This document shows positions 56,211 through 64,000 of a DNA stretch of 64,000 nucleotides, piece by piece. The notes under the pieces were generated by a model that saw only the letters and a program-made list of their open reading frames with translations, had not been told where the DNA came from and made no database searches. The DNA lies in the NCBI GenBank assembly GCA_938743325.2, contig OW568891.1:372001-436000 (forward strand). Reading direction: 5' to 3'. Within the stretch, counting starts at the first letter, position 1, and each line of letters begins with the position of its first letter. This DNA comes from Pycnococcus provasolii. Lineage: Eukaryota; Chlorophyta; Pseudoscourfieldiophyceae; Pseudoscourfieldiales; Pycnococcaceae. The position numbers were made by a program, and so were the translations under genes.

Positions 56211-57515
56211 ATGGCCTCCTCCTTACTTACAAGTTCTTGGGGTCGTTCTCGTCGTTGTTGCTCTTCATTCTTGGTGCTCATCTTTTACATTGTCGTATCC
56301 TCTTCAAGGTCGTCGCGTGGTGTTGACGCGTCCATCATCATCACGCACAACACATCTTCGTGGGCGTTTGACGACGTGCCCGCGCTCTTTGGACCGCACG
56401 TACCTGCAGGTCCGTCGAAAGCGATCAAGGGTCTCCTTCAAATCGCGTCGCCAAACATTGACGCGTGCTCCCCTCTCAACAACAAACCGCCCCTTGACCC
56501 CGTTTCTGGGTCACGACTGCCTTTTGTCATTCTAGCACGAAGGTCAGCTCTGGACGACCCGGACTCGTGCCACTTTGCACAAAAGGTATTCAACGCAGAA
56601 GCGGTCGGTGCCGTCGCAGCCATCATCTACGACGACAGGTACGAACCGCCGTACGAGATGATTCGTAACAGAGGAGACCCAGACCCGCACATACCGGCGA
56701 CGTTCGTCGACCTCACGTCCGGACTCTTCATGGAAAAGCAAATCAGCAGAAACAAACCAAACACAGTACGAGTGGACATGTACGACGACGGATATCCGGC
56801 GAGCTTCTTCGACTCCGTCGGTGCGAGCTTCGCCGCCGCATTCTCCGCCGCGGCTGTCACCAGCCTGCTCTTCGTCATGAGGTCGCAGAGCGCACGAAGA
56901 CGGCGCATGGCGAACGCTGCCGCAAACAACGGCGCCGACGATGCGGAGGACAGTGAGCCGCTGACGATGACGCGTGCGGCGGTATGTCGCCTGCCCTGCT
57001 TCGCTTTTGGAACCACCACCGCGTGTGCCGCCGTCGCCGCAGCGGAGGCGGCGGCGACGTCGGAAACGGCAACGGCAGAGGAGGGGGGAGACGTCGAGTC
57101 TGGACTCGACTACGAGGCGTCTGATCACGCGACGTGCGCCGTCTGCCTCGAGGACTACGAGCCACGTGAGCAGCTGCGCGAGCTGCCGTGCAAGCACCGC
57201 TTCCACAAGTCGTGCATTGACCAGTGGCTGACAACCCGACGTGCGATGTGTCCCATATGCAAGCACGATGCGAGACGTCCGCTCGAGGAGCAGACAACGG
57301 CACAGGATGACAACGAGGAGACGGATACGACGGACGACGAGGCGAACGACCGTTCCCTCTTTGCCGTCGCTGAAGGTGCTGAGGAAGACGAGTCGAGCAG
57401 CAGCGTCAGTGGCGACGACGACGACGACGAGCGACACTCACTCTCCGATGTTGTTGTGGAGGATGACGATGTGCCAGATGATCAACAGCCATTATTGGCA
57501 AGAGAACACTCGTAA
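56211..57515 (+). CDS. PA-TM-RING E3 ubiquitin ligase (RNF13/RMR type)
   Basis: A 434-aa protein from the ATG at 56211, chosen because a signal peptide follows directly (RCCSSFLVLIFYIVVSSS); an upstream in-frame ATG would bury it. A protease-associated domain occupies about residues 40-185 (FVILARRSALDDPDSCHFAQKV, AVGAVAAIIYDDRY, IPATFVDLTSG). A transmembrane helix follows (about 205-225), then an Ala-rich linker and a RING-H2 finger (from about 309: CAVCLEDYEPREQL, PCKHRFHKSCIDQWL, CPICKHD). The tail is acidic and ends DDQQPLLAREHS, where DQQPLL fits the [DE]xxxL[LI] endosome/vacuole sorting signal. In plants such proteins sort vacuolar cargo and in animals they ubiquitinate endosomal proteins. 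TGTAA at 57543. Confidence 0.92.
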   Translation: MASSLLTSSWGRSRRCCSSFLVLIFYIVVSSSRSSRGVDASIIITHNTSSWAFDDVPALFGPHVPAGPSKAIKGLLQIASPNIDACSPLNNKPPLDPVSGSRLPFVILARRSALDDPDSCHFAQKVFNAEAVGAVAAIIYDDRYEPPYEMIRNRGDPDPHIPATFVDLTSGLFMEKQISRNKPNTVRVDMYDDGYPASFFDSVGASFAAAFSAAAVTSLLFVMRSQSARRRRMANAAANNGADDAEDSEPLTMTRAAVCRLPCFAFGTTTACAAVAAAEAAATSETATAEEGGDVESGLDYEASDHATCAVCLEDYEPREQLRELPCKHRFHKSCIDQWLTTRRAMCPICKHDARRPLEEQTTAQDDNEETDTTDDEANDRSLFAVAEGAEEDESSSSVSGDDDDDERHSLSDVVVEDDDVPDDQQPLLAREHS

Positions 57516-57709
57516 GTAAGTTCGTGCAATCATCAACCTCTCTGTAAAAAGTCGAAAAGTTTTTTCATTTGTGTGTGCGTGTGTGTGTGTGTTTTTCCCA
57601 TACTCATATTTATTATTTACTTTTCTTTCATTTTGTTTTCTCTCCGCCTCTCACGTCTCCAACTTATCCCAAGTCAAAACCCATAGTAAGATCAATGCCA
57701 ATCGCTGAC

Positions 57710-60652
57710 TCATTCTGCTGCTGCTGCTGCGTCCGTGACGACATAAGAAAGCTGGTAGCAGAGATGGTGCATATGCTGCTGCTTTGACGATGACGATGAC
57801 GATGTATCATCGTCGACGTCGTCGCGTTTCGGTACCCTCAGCTTCGTTCGCACAAGGTTCGGCGGCATGTGCGTAAAGACGTCGTCGTGTACACCACTAC
57901 TGCCTTCAGATTTAGATGCTGTCGATGGAGGAGAGTCGTCGGCAGAGGTGGTGGTGGCGGCGGTGGTGGTGGTGGAGGTGCGACTTTTGCGGTTGCGAAA
58001 CAAATTGCGGAACAAACCGCCGTCGCCGTCGGCACGGTTGCCAGAAGAAGCCTCTTCATCGCGACGGTGCTGCTTCGCACCTCCGTCACGCTGTCGACGC
58101 CTCGATCTGAATGCATTGTCGAAACTCAGGCCACCAAGCGCTCGCGCCAATCTCGCGTAGCGATGATCTGACGACGAACTGACGCTTGTTGATGTTGCCT
58201 CATCCTCTCTGGTGGTTGCAACAACAGTGCTGCTGGCAGTCTCGCTGTTGTCTGGCGTTGGCATCATAATCCAATCGTCATCATCGTCGAGTGCTTCACC
58301 CTGTGCGGTACCTCGCGCGGCGAGCGCCACAATTGAGTCGTGCACGCACGCCCACAGCGCGGGCATCTCCATTGGCCCAATCCCCTCAAGGTTCACATGG
58401 CCTAAGACTGTCGTACCACCAGGTGGGCCGTTCAATGACGCGTCGAAGCACACGACAGGGGATGGCGGTGATGGTGCAGTAGTACCAGCAGCTTGCTGGC
58501 GAAGGATTGCACCCACACCCAAACCTCGGGCATGCGGTGCTGTGCACGGAACGTAATGCACCGTGTCGTCGTAACTTCCAGAAAATGTGCCAATCCGACG
58601 CGACGCCGTCACAGAAGGTGGCGGTGTGTCGTCATCCTCAACATTCTCCTTTGCTTTTGCTGACGATGCAGGAGGAGGAGGAGGAGCTGTAATGACAGCG
58701 TCGAGAGTACCTTCGATATGAGTGAAGCCACCGACGTCGTCTGCAAATGACAAGTTTGCAACCTGCACGAGCTCCTGCTGCCTTGTTGTGCTGACTGTGT
58801 CATTATTGGTGGCGACAAGCGACGACGCGCGCGTGCGTGTCTGTAGCATACACTTTCCCACCCATCGTGCCTTGGCATCTCGAAGTGTGCCATCCGCCCC
58901 CACGACGACGCGAAGCGTTGGCAGCGTGACGACGATTTCCACATCGTCGTCGCCTTCGCCTTCGCCGTCGCCGCCTTCGTCGCCTTCGTCGCTGTCGTCA
59001 CTTCCAGATTTGAGGGTGAGCGCCTGAAGCACAATGCCTCCTCCGAACGTAACGTCGATTGCCGTGCCCGGTTCTAGCAGTGATGATGCTGACAGGTTGT
59101 CGTCACTTGCAGCCTTTTTCATTTTCGTCCCTTTGTCATCAGACTTTTTCGACGACGGCGTCATAAATCGACTGCGTGGACGAAGATTGACAACCGCAAC
59201 AGCGAGCCGCCTTTTAAATGGAAGCACCTGCTCGCGACGATCTCGTGCAAGAAGTCGATTCATCGTTGCTTGAGCCGTAGCCGCCGCTGCAGATGGATCA
59301 AAGTCCACAACTTCCTGCATGTGCGCAATCGCGCTGCGCGACGACGACGAATCGCCGCCGCTGATTGATCGCGTGGCGATGTAGTGCGATCCCATCGTTG
59401 GCGTGGGAGTTTTCGTCGCTTCTGTGGAACTTCTGAGTGCGTCCGCGAGGAACGCGACAATGACGCGCACCGCGGCAATCGTGCTGCTTTCGTATCTTGC
59501 AAGTTGGCTGGTGGTGAGGTTGGGCAGATGAGCACGAAACGACGAGGCGGTGGATGGCGCCAGCTCCACTTCTTGGAGGTGTTGGTGCGATGCCGCCGCC
59601 GTCAGACGACGAAGCATGGTTCCCTGTCGTATGTACCTGTCCTTGCGATCTGCAAGCAGCCTCGCACGTCGCCGACGCTCTTCCGGAGAAACGTATGGCG
59701 CATTCGAGTGCGTGGCACCCAAAGGCCGATCAGCAACAGGAGCAGCAACTGAGGAGTCCGCCGCGGCGTCCGTCTTCTTGTCATCCTTCGTTGTTTCCTT
59801 TTTTGGGTCGTCGTTGTCGTCGTCTTGCTGCTGCTGCTGCTGCTGCTTGGATGATGATTGTGGTGGCGGTGGTGGTGGTTGTGGAAGGGGTGGTTTGTTG
59901 GTGGAAGCTGTATGCGAAGGAGGAGGTGGTGGTGGAGCTGCTGCTGATGCCGCTTGTTTTGGTGGTGGCAAATGATTCGGCTCTATTTCGTCCTCTTCGT
60001 CATCATATGCGCGCCGCTGCATCACCGGCTGTTCCTCCTCCTCTTGCTGCTTGTTCTTCTGATTTGTTTGTTGCTGTACGTTGTTGCTGTTGTCCTTGCT
60101 GTTGTCGTTCTCATCGTCAGCCGTGGTGATAATAATAGCGGCATCCGCTACATTGTTGCTATCGTCGTGATCGCCACCAGATTTCGCTTCTTGACGTACT
60201 GCTGAGGATGTGTTGTTGTTAGCGGCTTCAACTTTTCCTTGGTGATCTTCCTCCTCCTCCTCCTCTCCTCCTCTTGCCCCACCACTATCCTCAGTGGCAG
60301 TAGCAGCAGCTTCACCTTGGCTCCCGCTGGATGAAGGCGGCGTCTCCCAGTTCGATGACTGCGACGTCTCCGGACAAGGCGCAAGATTGACCATCCCACC
60401 ACCTGGTGATAGCGACGGTGGTGCTGACGACGAACTGCAAATGAGCGTATTTTTTTGTTGTGGTTTGTCGTCACTGTTGCTGTTTTTATTTGTAGTCGCC
60501 GGTCTGATTATTGCTGTTGTTGTTGCATGTTGTTGTGCATGAGCATGCGTGATGCTGATTGTCGCCGGCGCACTGGACGACGACGACGTGCGTCTTTTTG
60601 TCCCCCCCACGCCGCCAACAACGCGACTTGAGGCTCCCGCAGCCACTTCCAT
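57710..60652 (-). CDS. large low-complexity protein, hypothetical
   Basis: A 980-aa protein I do not recognise. The first 310 residues are low complexity (Asn, Gln, Asp, Pro and Ser runs). A more ordered part begins near residue 320 (PYVSPEERRRRARLLADRKDR, LQEVELAPSTASSFRAHLPN, SSTIAAVRVIVAFLADALR, QVLPFKRRLAVAVVNLRP). Later beta-rich segments (VEIVVTLPTLRVVVGADGTL, DVGGFTHIEGTLDAVITAPP, VCFDASLNGPPGGTTVLGHV, PMEMPALWACVHDSIVAL) suggest a folded core interrupted by acidic inserts. The last 150 residues are again Ser/Thr/Asp-rich. Convergent with the PA-TM-RING gene. No transmembrane segment or known catalytic motif seen. Confidence 0.65.
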   Translation of the reverse strand: MEVAAGASSRVVGGVGGTKRRTSSSSSAPATISITHAHAQQHATTTAIIRPATTNKNSNSDDKPQQKNTLICSSSSAPPSLSPGGGMVNLAPCPETSQSSNWETPPSSSGSQGEAAATATEDSGGARGGEEEEEEDHQGKVEAANNNTSSAVRQEAKSGGDHDDSNNVADAAIIITTADDENDNSKDNSNNVQQQTNQKNKQQEEEEQPVMQRRAYDDEEDEIEPNHLPPPKQAASAAAPPPPPPSHTASTNKPPLPQPPPPPPQSSSKQQQQQQQDDDNDDPKKETTKDDKKTDAAADSSVAAPVADRPLGATHSNAPYVSPEERRRRARLLADRKDRYIRQGTMLRRLTAAASHQHLQEVELAPSTASSFRAHLPNLTTSQLARYESSTIAAVRVIVAFLADALRSSTEATKTPTPTMGSHYIATRSISGGDSSSSRSAIAHMQEVVDFDPSAAAATAQATMNRLLARDRREQVLPFKRRLAVAVVNLRPRSRFMTPSSKKSDDKGTKMKKAASDDNLSASSLLEPGTAIDVTFGGGIVLQALTLKSGSDDSDEGDEGGDGEGEGDDDVEIVVTLPTLRVVVGADGTLRDAKARWVGKCMLQTRTRASSLVATNNDTVSTTRQQELVQVANLSFADDVGGFTHIEGTLDAVITAPPPPPASSAKAKENVEDDDTPPPSVTASRRIGTFSGSYDDTVHYVPCTAPHARGLGVGAILRQQAAGTTAPSPPSPVVCFDASLNGPPGGTTVLGHVNLEGIGPMEMPALWACVHDSIVALAARGTAQGEALDDDDDWIMMPTPDNSETASSTVVATTREDEATSTSVSSSSDHRYARLARALGGLSFDNAFRSRRRQRDGGAKQHRRDEEASSGNRADGDGGLFRNLFRNRKSRTSTTTTAATTTSADDSPPSTASKSEGSSGVHDDVFTHMPPNLVRTKLRVPKRDDVDDDTSSSSSSKQQHMHHLCYQLSYVVTDAAAAAE

Positions 60653-61672
60653 AATAACGTTATTACTAAAAGTATTAGAACTACTGAGATCAACTTGTAC
60701 TAACCAGCAACGGCACTATTATTTAGAGCGACAGCGCCAACACTATCACTTCAACACGAAACAACAAACAACAAACACTTCAACAAACACTTCAACAAAC
60801 ACTACAAACTGTAAAAACACCGTACAGCAAAAACCTCAGCAGAGGGTAAAAACCAACAAAGCAGTCAGGGGAAAGGAACGGCTGAGAAACGGCTAATTTT
60901 AGCTAATAGGGTAAATAAAACGGCTAATTTCCGGCTAGGTTTCAGTCAGGACGTTCCCCTTCCCCTTCGGGACCCTTCCCCTTCCCCTTCCCCTTCGGGA
61001 CCCTTCCCCTTCGGGACCCATCCCCTTCCCCTTCCCCTTCCTCAGTCAGGGACCACTGTTTTCTTCCCACTGGGGGCAATGGCAACAACGTGGATCTGTG
61101 TGTGTTTCTTCGACGTGGCGACTTCCTACACTGGGATAAAACCGGGTGGGTGATGTTATAGAGGGTTATAGAGGGACCCCCTTTGTTTGTTTTTCTTGGT
61201 ACGAGGTTTTTCTGAAAGGATGAGTTTGAATCTATCCATCCAGGAGGAGCGATTTTGGGGATCCCGGTCGTGCTCCTATTACGATCAAGGAAGGGGGCAG
61301 ACGAGTCGCAACCAACCCCTAATAAGTAACCTTAGAAGTTCATCAAGCCATTACAGAACAGGGAACCCCGAAACGAAACCCCCATAATCCTCTGTTCTCT
61401 ACCCGGTACCCCACCGCCTTCCCCCGGCCTCGGGACTGTCCCCTCCGTCGCCGGCCTGTGCACCCCCAGCCAGCTGTCAGCTTCTGCGATGCCATGCGCT
61501 GCCATGCAGTCCTCATGCGCCGAACAAGTCACGCTCTCACGTACTCGCTCACCTCGTCACTGCATAGATAGACTACATTGGTTGGTCTTCATCATACCTG
61601 ATAGATAGGAGGCAGCGCGCAGGCGTTTGTTGGTTGGCTCACTAAAAGCAGCATACCGTAGTGGTAGTAACG
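60653..61672. other. divergent region with short tandem repeats
   Basis: About 1 kb. ACAAACAACAAAC and CTTCAACAAACA repeats (60762-60806), a CCCCTTCGGGACC/CCCCTT array (60952-61042) and otherwise unremarkable sequence. No gene or TTAGGG array seen. Confidence 0.5.
60952..61042. repeat. CCCTTCCCCTTCGGGAC tandem array
   Basis: Imperfect tandem copies of CCCCTT, with TTCGGGACCC inserted at three places. Confidence 0.85.
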
Positions 61673-62692
61673 ATGATGACGACGAATGTCAGGAACATGC
61701 GATCGATCGTCACGGCGGCGTCATCAGCCGTTTTGGTCGCTCTACTTGCTATCATCGTGATGCTCAGTGCCGTGAGTGGTGTGAGCGCAGACGATTCGAC
61801 GACGACGACTAAGTATGAGACGACGAATCGTACGATGCCTGACATGATCGTCCAGTTTGGATCGGCGAGGACGGCAACAACGCTACAGTTCCAGATTTTG
61901 TGCCTCATTGCGACCATGCTTCACGGCGAGAAAGACGAAAAGGTGGCATGTAAGTTCGTCGGGGGTAGAAATAGTCCTTTGCCAAACGCGAAGCAGATGA
62001 TGCGAAACGGCCACTTTCCTGTCATCAAGTCTCACATACATACCAACAATCTCATGGATGATTTGGGTGTGTTTAATAATAATCAGAGCAAGCTGATGAA
62101 AGAGTACCCGAACGGCATATGGGTTTTCAGAACTGGTAAGCGTGACACCGAGAAGATTGATTGGATGAAACTAGAAGACAAGGTGTCTTCGCCTGTCGTC
62201 TCTCTCAAATACGTGCAATCTCTCGAAACGCTTGGTCGCGATGGCATCCATGGCATTCTCGACGACTACGCGCGCATCTTCCGTCTCTCGGCGCACGAGC
62301 TGGCGGAGCTGAGCGAGTACATTCGCTACTGGACGATACTAAGGCAGTGCTGTGGGAAGCAAATGAGCGTCGACTGGCGCAAGATGCTCCAGAATCACAC
62401 GCGTGACGGACATGCCATTCATGATCACAATCACAGCATGCACGACCCAAACTATCACGCGTGCGAAATGTACAACATCAAGTGGGTGGAGCGCCTACTT
62501 CTCCAGTCGGAGTTCCTCATGCACTTTAAAGAGAACGAAGGAAAAAATGCGCAGCTGTATAGAGTGAGCAACATGGATGGCACTCTGAACGGCAATTACT
62601 GCGAGGTGTGCGAAAAGTACATCGAACAAAACCCGTCGAAAGCAGGAATGAACAAGAATTGCTATTATGCAAAGTTTGATAAGGCGGAGTGA
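61673..62692 (+). CDS. sulfotransferase-like type II membrane protein
   Basis: A 339-aa protein from the ATG at 61673. An N-terminal hydrophobic segment (SAVLVALLAIIVMLSAVSG) is a signal anchor or signal peptide. The following MIVQFGSARTATTLQFQILC resembles the 5'-phosphosulfate (P-loop-like) motif of sulfotransferases, which is a glycine/arginine/threonine-rich loop after a hydrophobic strand. FPVIKSHIH could be the second strand. The 3'-phosphate-binding motif (RxxxxxxxS) is not clear. His-rich GHAIHDHNHSMHDPNYH and a C-terminal cysteine cluster (CEVCEKY, CYYAKF) are further features; the cysteines could form disulfides in the lumen. I infer a Golgi-lumen enzyme, with moderate doubt about the activity. 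Convergent with the fucosyltransferase-like gene. Confidence 0.55.
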   Translation: MMTTNVRNMRSIVTAASSAVLVALLAIIVMLSAVSGVSADDSTTTTKYETTNRTMPDMIVQFGSARTATTLQFQILCLIATMLHGEKDEKVACKFVGGRNSPLPNAKQMMRNGHFPVIKSHIHTNNLMDDLGVFNNNQSKLMKEYPNGIWVFRTGKRDTEKIDWMKLEDKVSSPVVSLKYVQSLETLGRDGIHGILDDYARIFRLSAHELAELSEYIRYWTILRQCCGKQMSVDWRKMLQNHTRDGHAIHDHNHSMHDPNYHACEMYNIKWVERLLLQSEFLMHFKENEGKNAQLYRVSNMDGTLNGNYCEVCEKYIEQNPSKAGMNKNCYYAKFDKAE

Positions 62693-62800
62693 TGACTTTG
62701 GGTGATCATCGCAACCTTAAAACAACCTTCTTCTTTTTGTGCGTTCTAAATACTTTGGGTGTTTGTAGGGATTAGGGTGATAGGTTAGGGCTAACTTCAT

Positions 62801-64000
62801 TCATTCTTGTCGTAGTAACAATTTCTCGTACAGCGCTTGCTCGAGCAGACTCCGCGGTTCCTCGAAGTTGATCGCATTGTTGTTGTTGACCTCATCAATG
62901 CTGTAGGCGTCGCGCACAACGCGGCGGTGCTTTCGTCCCGGATGTTTCTCATCAGGATAGTAGAAGTAGTCGCTCGGCAATGCCCAATTTGACGGGTACA
63001 AGCGCACCGCTTCCGCATCCGTGCCGCCGTGCACATGGACGTGCCGATATCGCAAGAGATTCGTTATCACCTCGCCAAAGCCACCGCCGGTGCTGAGGAA
63101 ACTCCGCGCATTCTCCGACACGAACATCACGTCGTCATCCGGCGTCCGTCCAAGCCGCATCTCAACTTCTGCAAAGCCGCGCGCACGCAAGAGGGCAACA
63201 CGTGACAAGATGTAGCGTGCCGAATGCATCACGCAAGAAGTCAGGTTGTGCAACGGCACGTGTATCCCGGCGATGATGACCACCTTGCTTCTTCGTCTCG
63301 CTTCTTCCCGCTGGTTCTTGAGAAGTACGTCGATGGCTGCCTCCCACCACGCCAAATCGCCGAAGTGCGTACTCGCAATTGTTCTGGGTACGAATAGTTC
63401 CGATGTGCTCCTCAGCGTGAATTCGTCGTCGAACATGTAGTTTCCTGCGTAGCACAAAACATCTCCCACGCGAATGTGCAGGACGAGCGTATCACGAGGT
63501 GACGACGTCGTCGAAGTCGCCGATCTTCGTCGTCGCATGTGATGTGAAACGACGTCATTAAGAACTCCGTAATCACCAGCTGCACCGTTCGCTTTGATGT
63601 AGGATGCGCCAATTGAGTTCTCGCGAAGTATTGCATTACGCATGATGAGCTGTTGGGCACGTTGTCGATTATTTTCAAAGTTGCCATACTTTGCTGATTT
63701 TACGGCATCACCTAGGCGATACATCCACCAGTCGCGAGGTGTGATTAGCTCTTCCGCAACACTTAGTGCATCGTCGTTCTCAGGCGCGAGCCACAGCGGC
63801 GAATCTTGCTGAAAGTGCATCGTACACGGCATATCGACATCCTCATCATTACAATGAAGCCGAGGAACCGCGCGACGGCGGAAGTGAACGAGACTATATA
63901 TATCCTCGGCATCTTTGCGGCACCGATACCACCTGCGAGTGGTGCCGTTGACAAGAAAGCGATCTTCGACGTGAAGACGAATGCACGCTGACATACCTTT
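62801..64000 (-). CDS. fucosyltransferase-like glycosyltransferase, cut by window edge
   Basis: At least 397 residues; the frame remains open through the right edge, so the ATG at 63994 need not be the start, and the absence of a membrane anchor suggests that the N-terminus lies outside. LVLHIRVGDVLCYAGNY carries HxRxGD, the nucleotide-sugar motif of alpha-1,2, alpha-1,6 and protein-O-fucosyltransferases. DVMFVSENARSFLSTGGGFGEVITNLLRYRHV matches the later part of such folds, where an Asp/Ser strand and a Gly-rich turn bind GDP-fucose. TLVDxx-like VVIIAGIHVPLHN separates them. The C-terminus (FYYPDEKHPGRKHRRVVRDAY) is basic. It is probably a Golgi enzyme; donor and acceptor are not proven. Confidence 0.6.
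   Translation of the reverse strand, partial: KGMSACIRLHVEDRFLVNGTTRRWYRCRKDAEDIYSLVHFRRRAVPRLHCNDEDVDMPCTMHFQQDSPLWLAPENDDALSVAEELITPRDWWMYRLGDAVKSAKYGNFENNRQRAQQLIMRNAILRENSIGASYIKANGAAGDYGVLNDVVSHHMRRRRSATSTTSSPRDTLVLHIRVGDVLCYAGNYMFDDEFTLRSTSELFVPRTIASTHFGDLAWWEAAIDVLLKNQREEARRRSKVVIIAGIHVPLHNLTSCVMHSARYILSRVALLRARGFAEVEMRLGRTPDDDVMFVSENARSFLSTGGGFGEVITNLLRYRHVHVHGGTDAEAVRLYPSNWALPSDYFYYPDEKHPGRKHRRVVRDAYSIDEVNNNNAINFEEPRSLLEQALYEKLLLRQE

Overview
The window looks like nuclear DNA of a small green alga, most likely a prasinophyte-grade flagellate or a relative with a flagellate stage. The evidence is: a land-plant/green-algal regulator set (SRA-SET protein, an ELF4-family protein, DIVARICATA-like and duplicated SHAQKYF MYB proteins); a radial-spoke protein (RSP9), which implies motile cilia; TGTAA polyadenylation-type motifs just behind many stop codons, as in chlorophytes; about 30 closely packed genes with only four recognisable introns (three of 74-87 nt, one of 226 nt, all GT-AG); and long Asp, Ala, His and Gly runs. 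A Pycnococcus-like alga is a guess only. No rRNA, tRNA, CRISPR array or viral element was recognised.

Layout. 0.45-6 kb: a hypothetical protein, a conserved ubiquitin-fold protein (2 exons), an SRA-SET protein whose SET half looks dead. 6-12 kb: the elongation factor SPT6. 12-20 kb: an IQ-motif protein, a COQ8/ADCK kinase (2 exons), 3-hydroxyacyl-CoA dehydratase, and a protein with two MYB domains and a Cys-rich tail (2 exons). 20-25 kb: a PhzF-like enzyme, ORC5, an ELF4-family protein, RSP9 (2 exons). 27-33 kb: a DIVARICATA-like MYB factor, an ankyrin protein, a mitochondrial carrier. 34-43 kb: a Calx-beta/ABC fusion with a degenerate ATPase, an APC13-like protein, TOM40, a large low-complexity protein, an EF-hand protein. 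44-52 kb: a coiled-coil protein, a membrane-anchored UDP-GlcNAc pyrophosphorylase, organellar PNPase, a hypothetical acidic protein. 52-64 kb: a second carrier, a PPIL2-like U-box protein without its cyclophilin domain, a foldback MITE, a PA-TM-RING ligase, a large hypothetical protein, a sulfotransferase-like protein, and a fucosyltransferase-like protein cut by the right edge.

The genes are mostly unrelated housekeeping functions, not an operon or cluster. Neighbours usually alternate strand, so most intergenic regions are either divergent promoters or convergent 3' ends. Telomere-like TTAGGG/CCCTAA motifs lie in most 5' intergenic regions and are missing from nearly all convergent ones. 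The most unusual items are the pseudo-ATPase ABC protein carrying a Calx-beta domain, the SRA protein with an eroded SET domain, the cyclophilin-less PPIL2, the MYB/Cys-rich fusion with a perfect 143-bp internal duplication, and the promoter-linked telomeric motifs.
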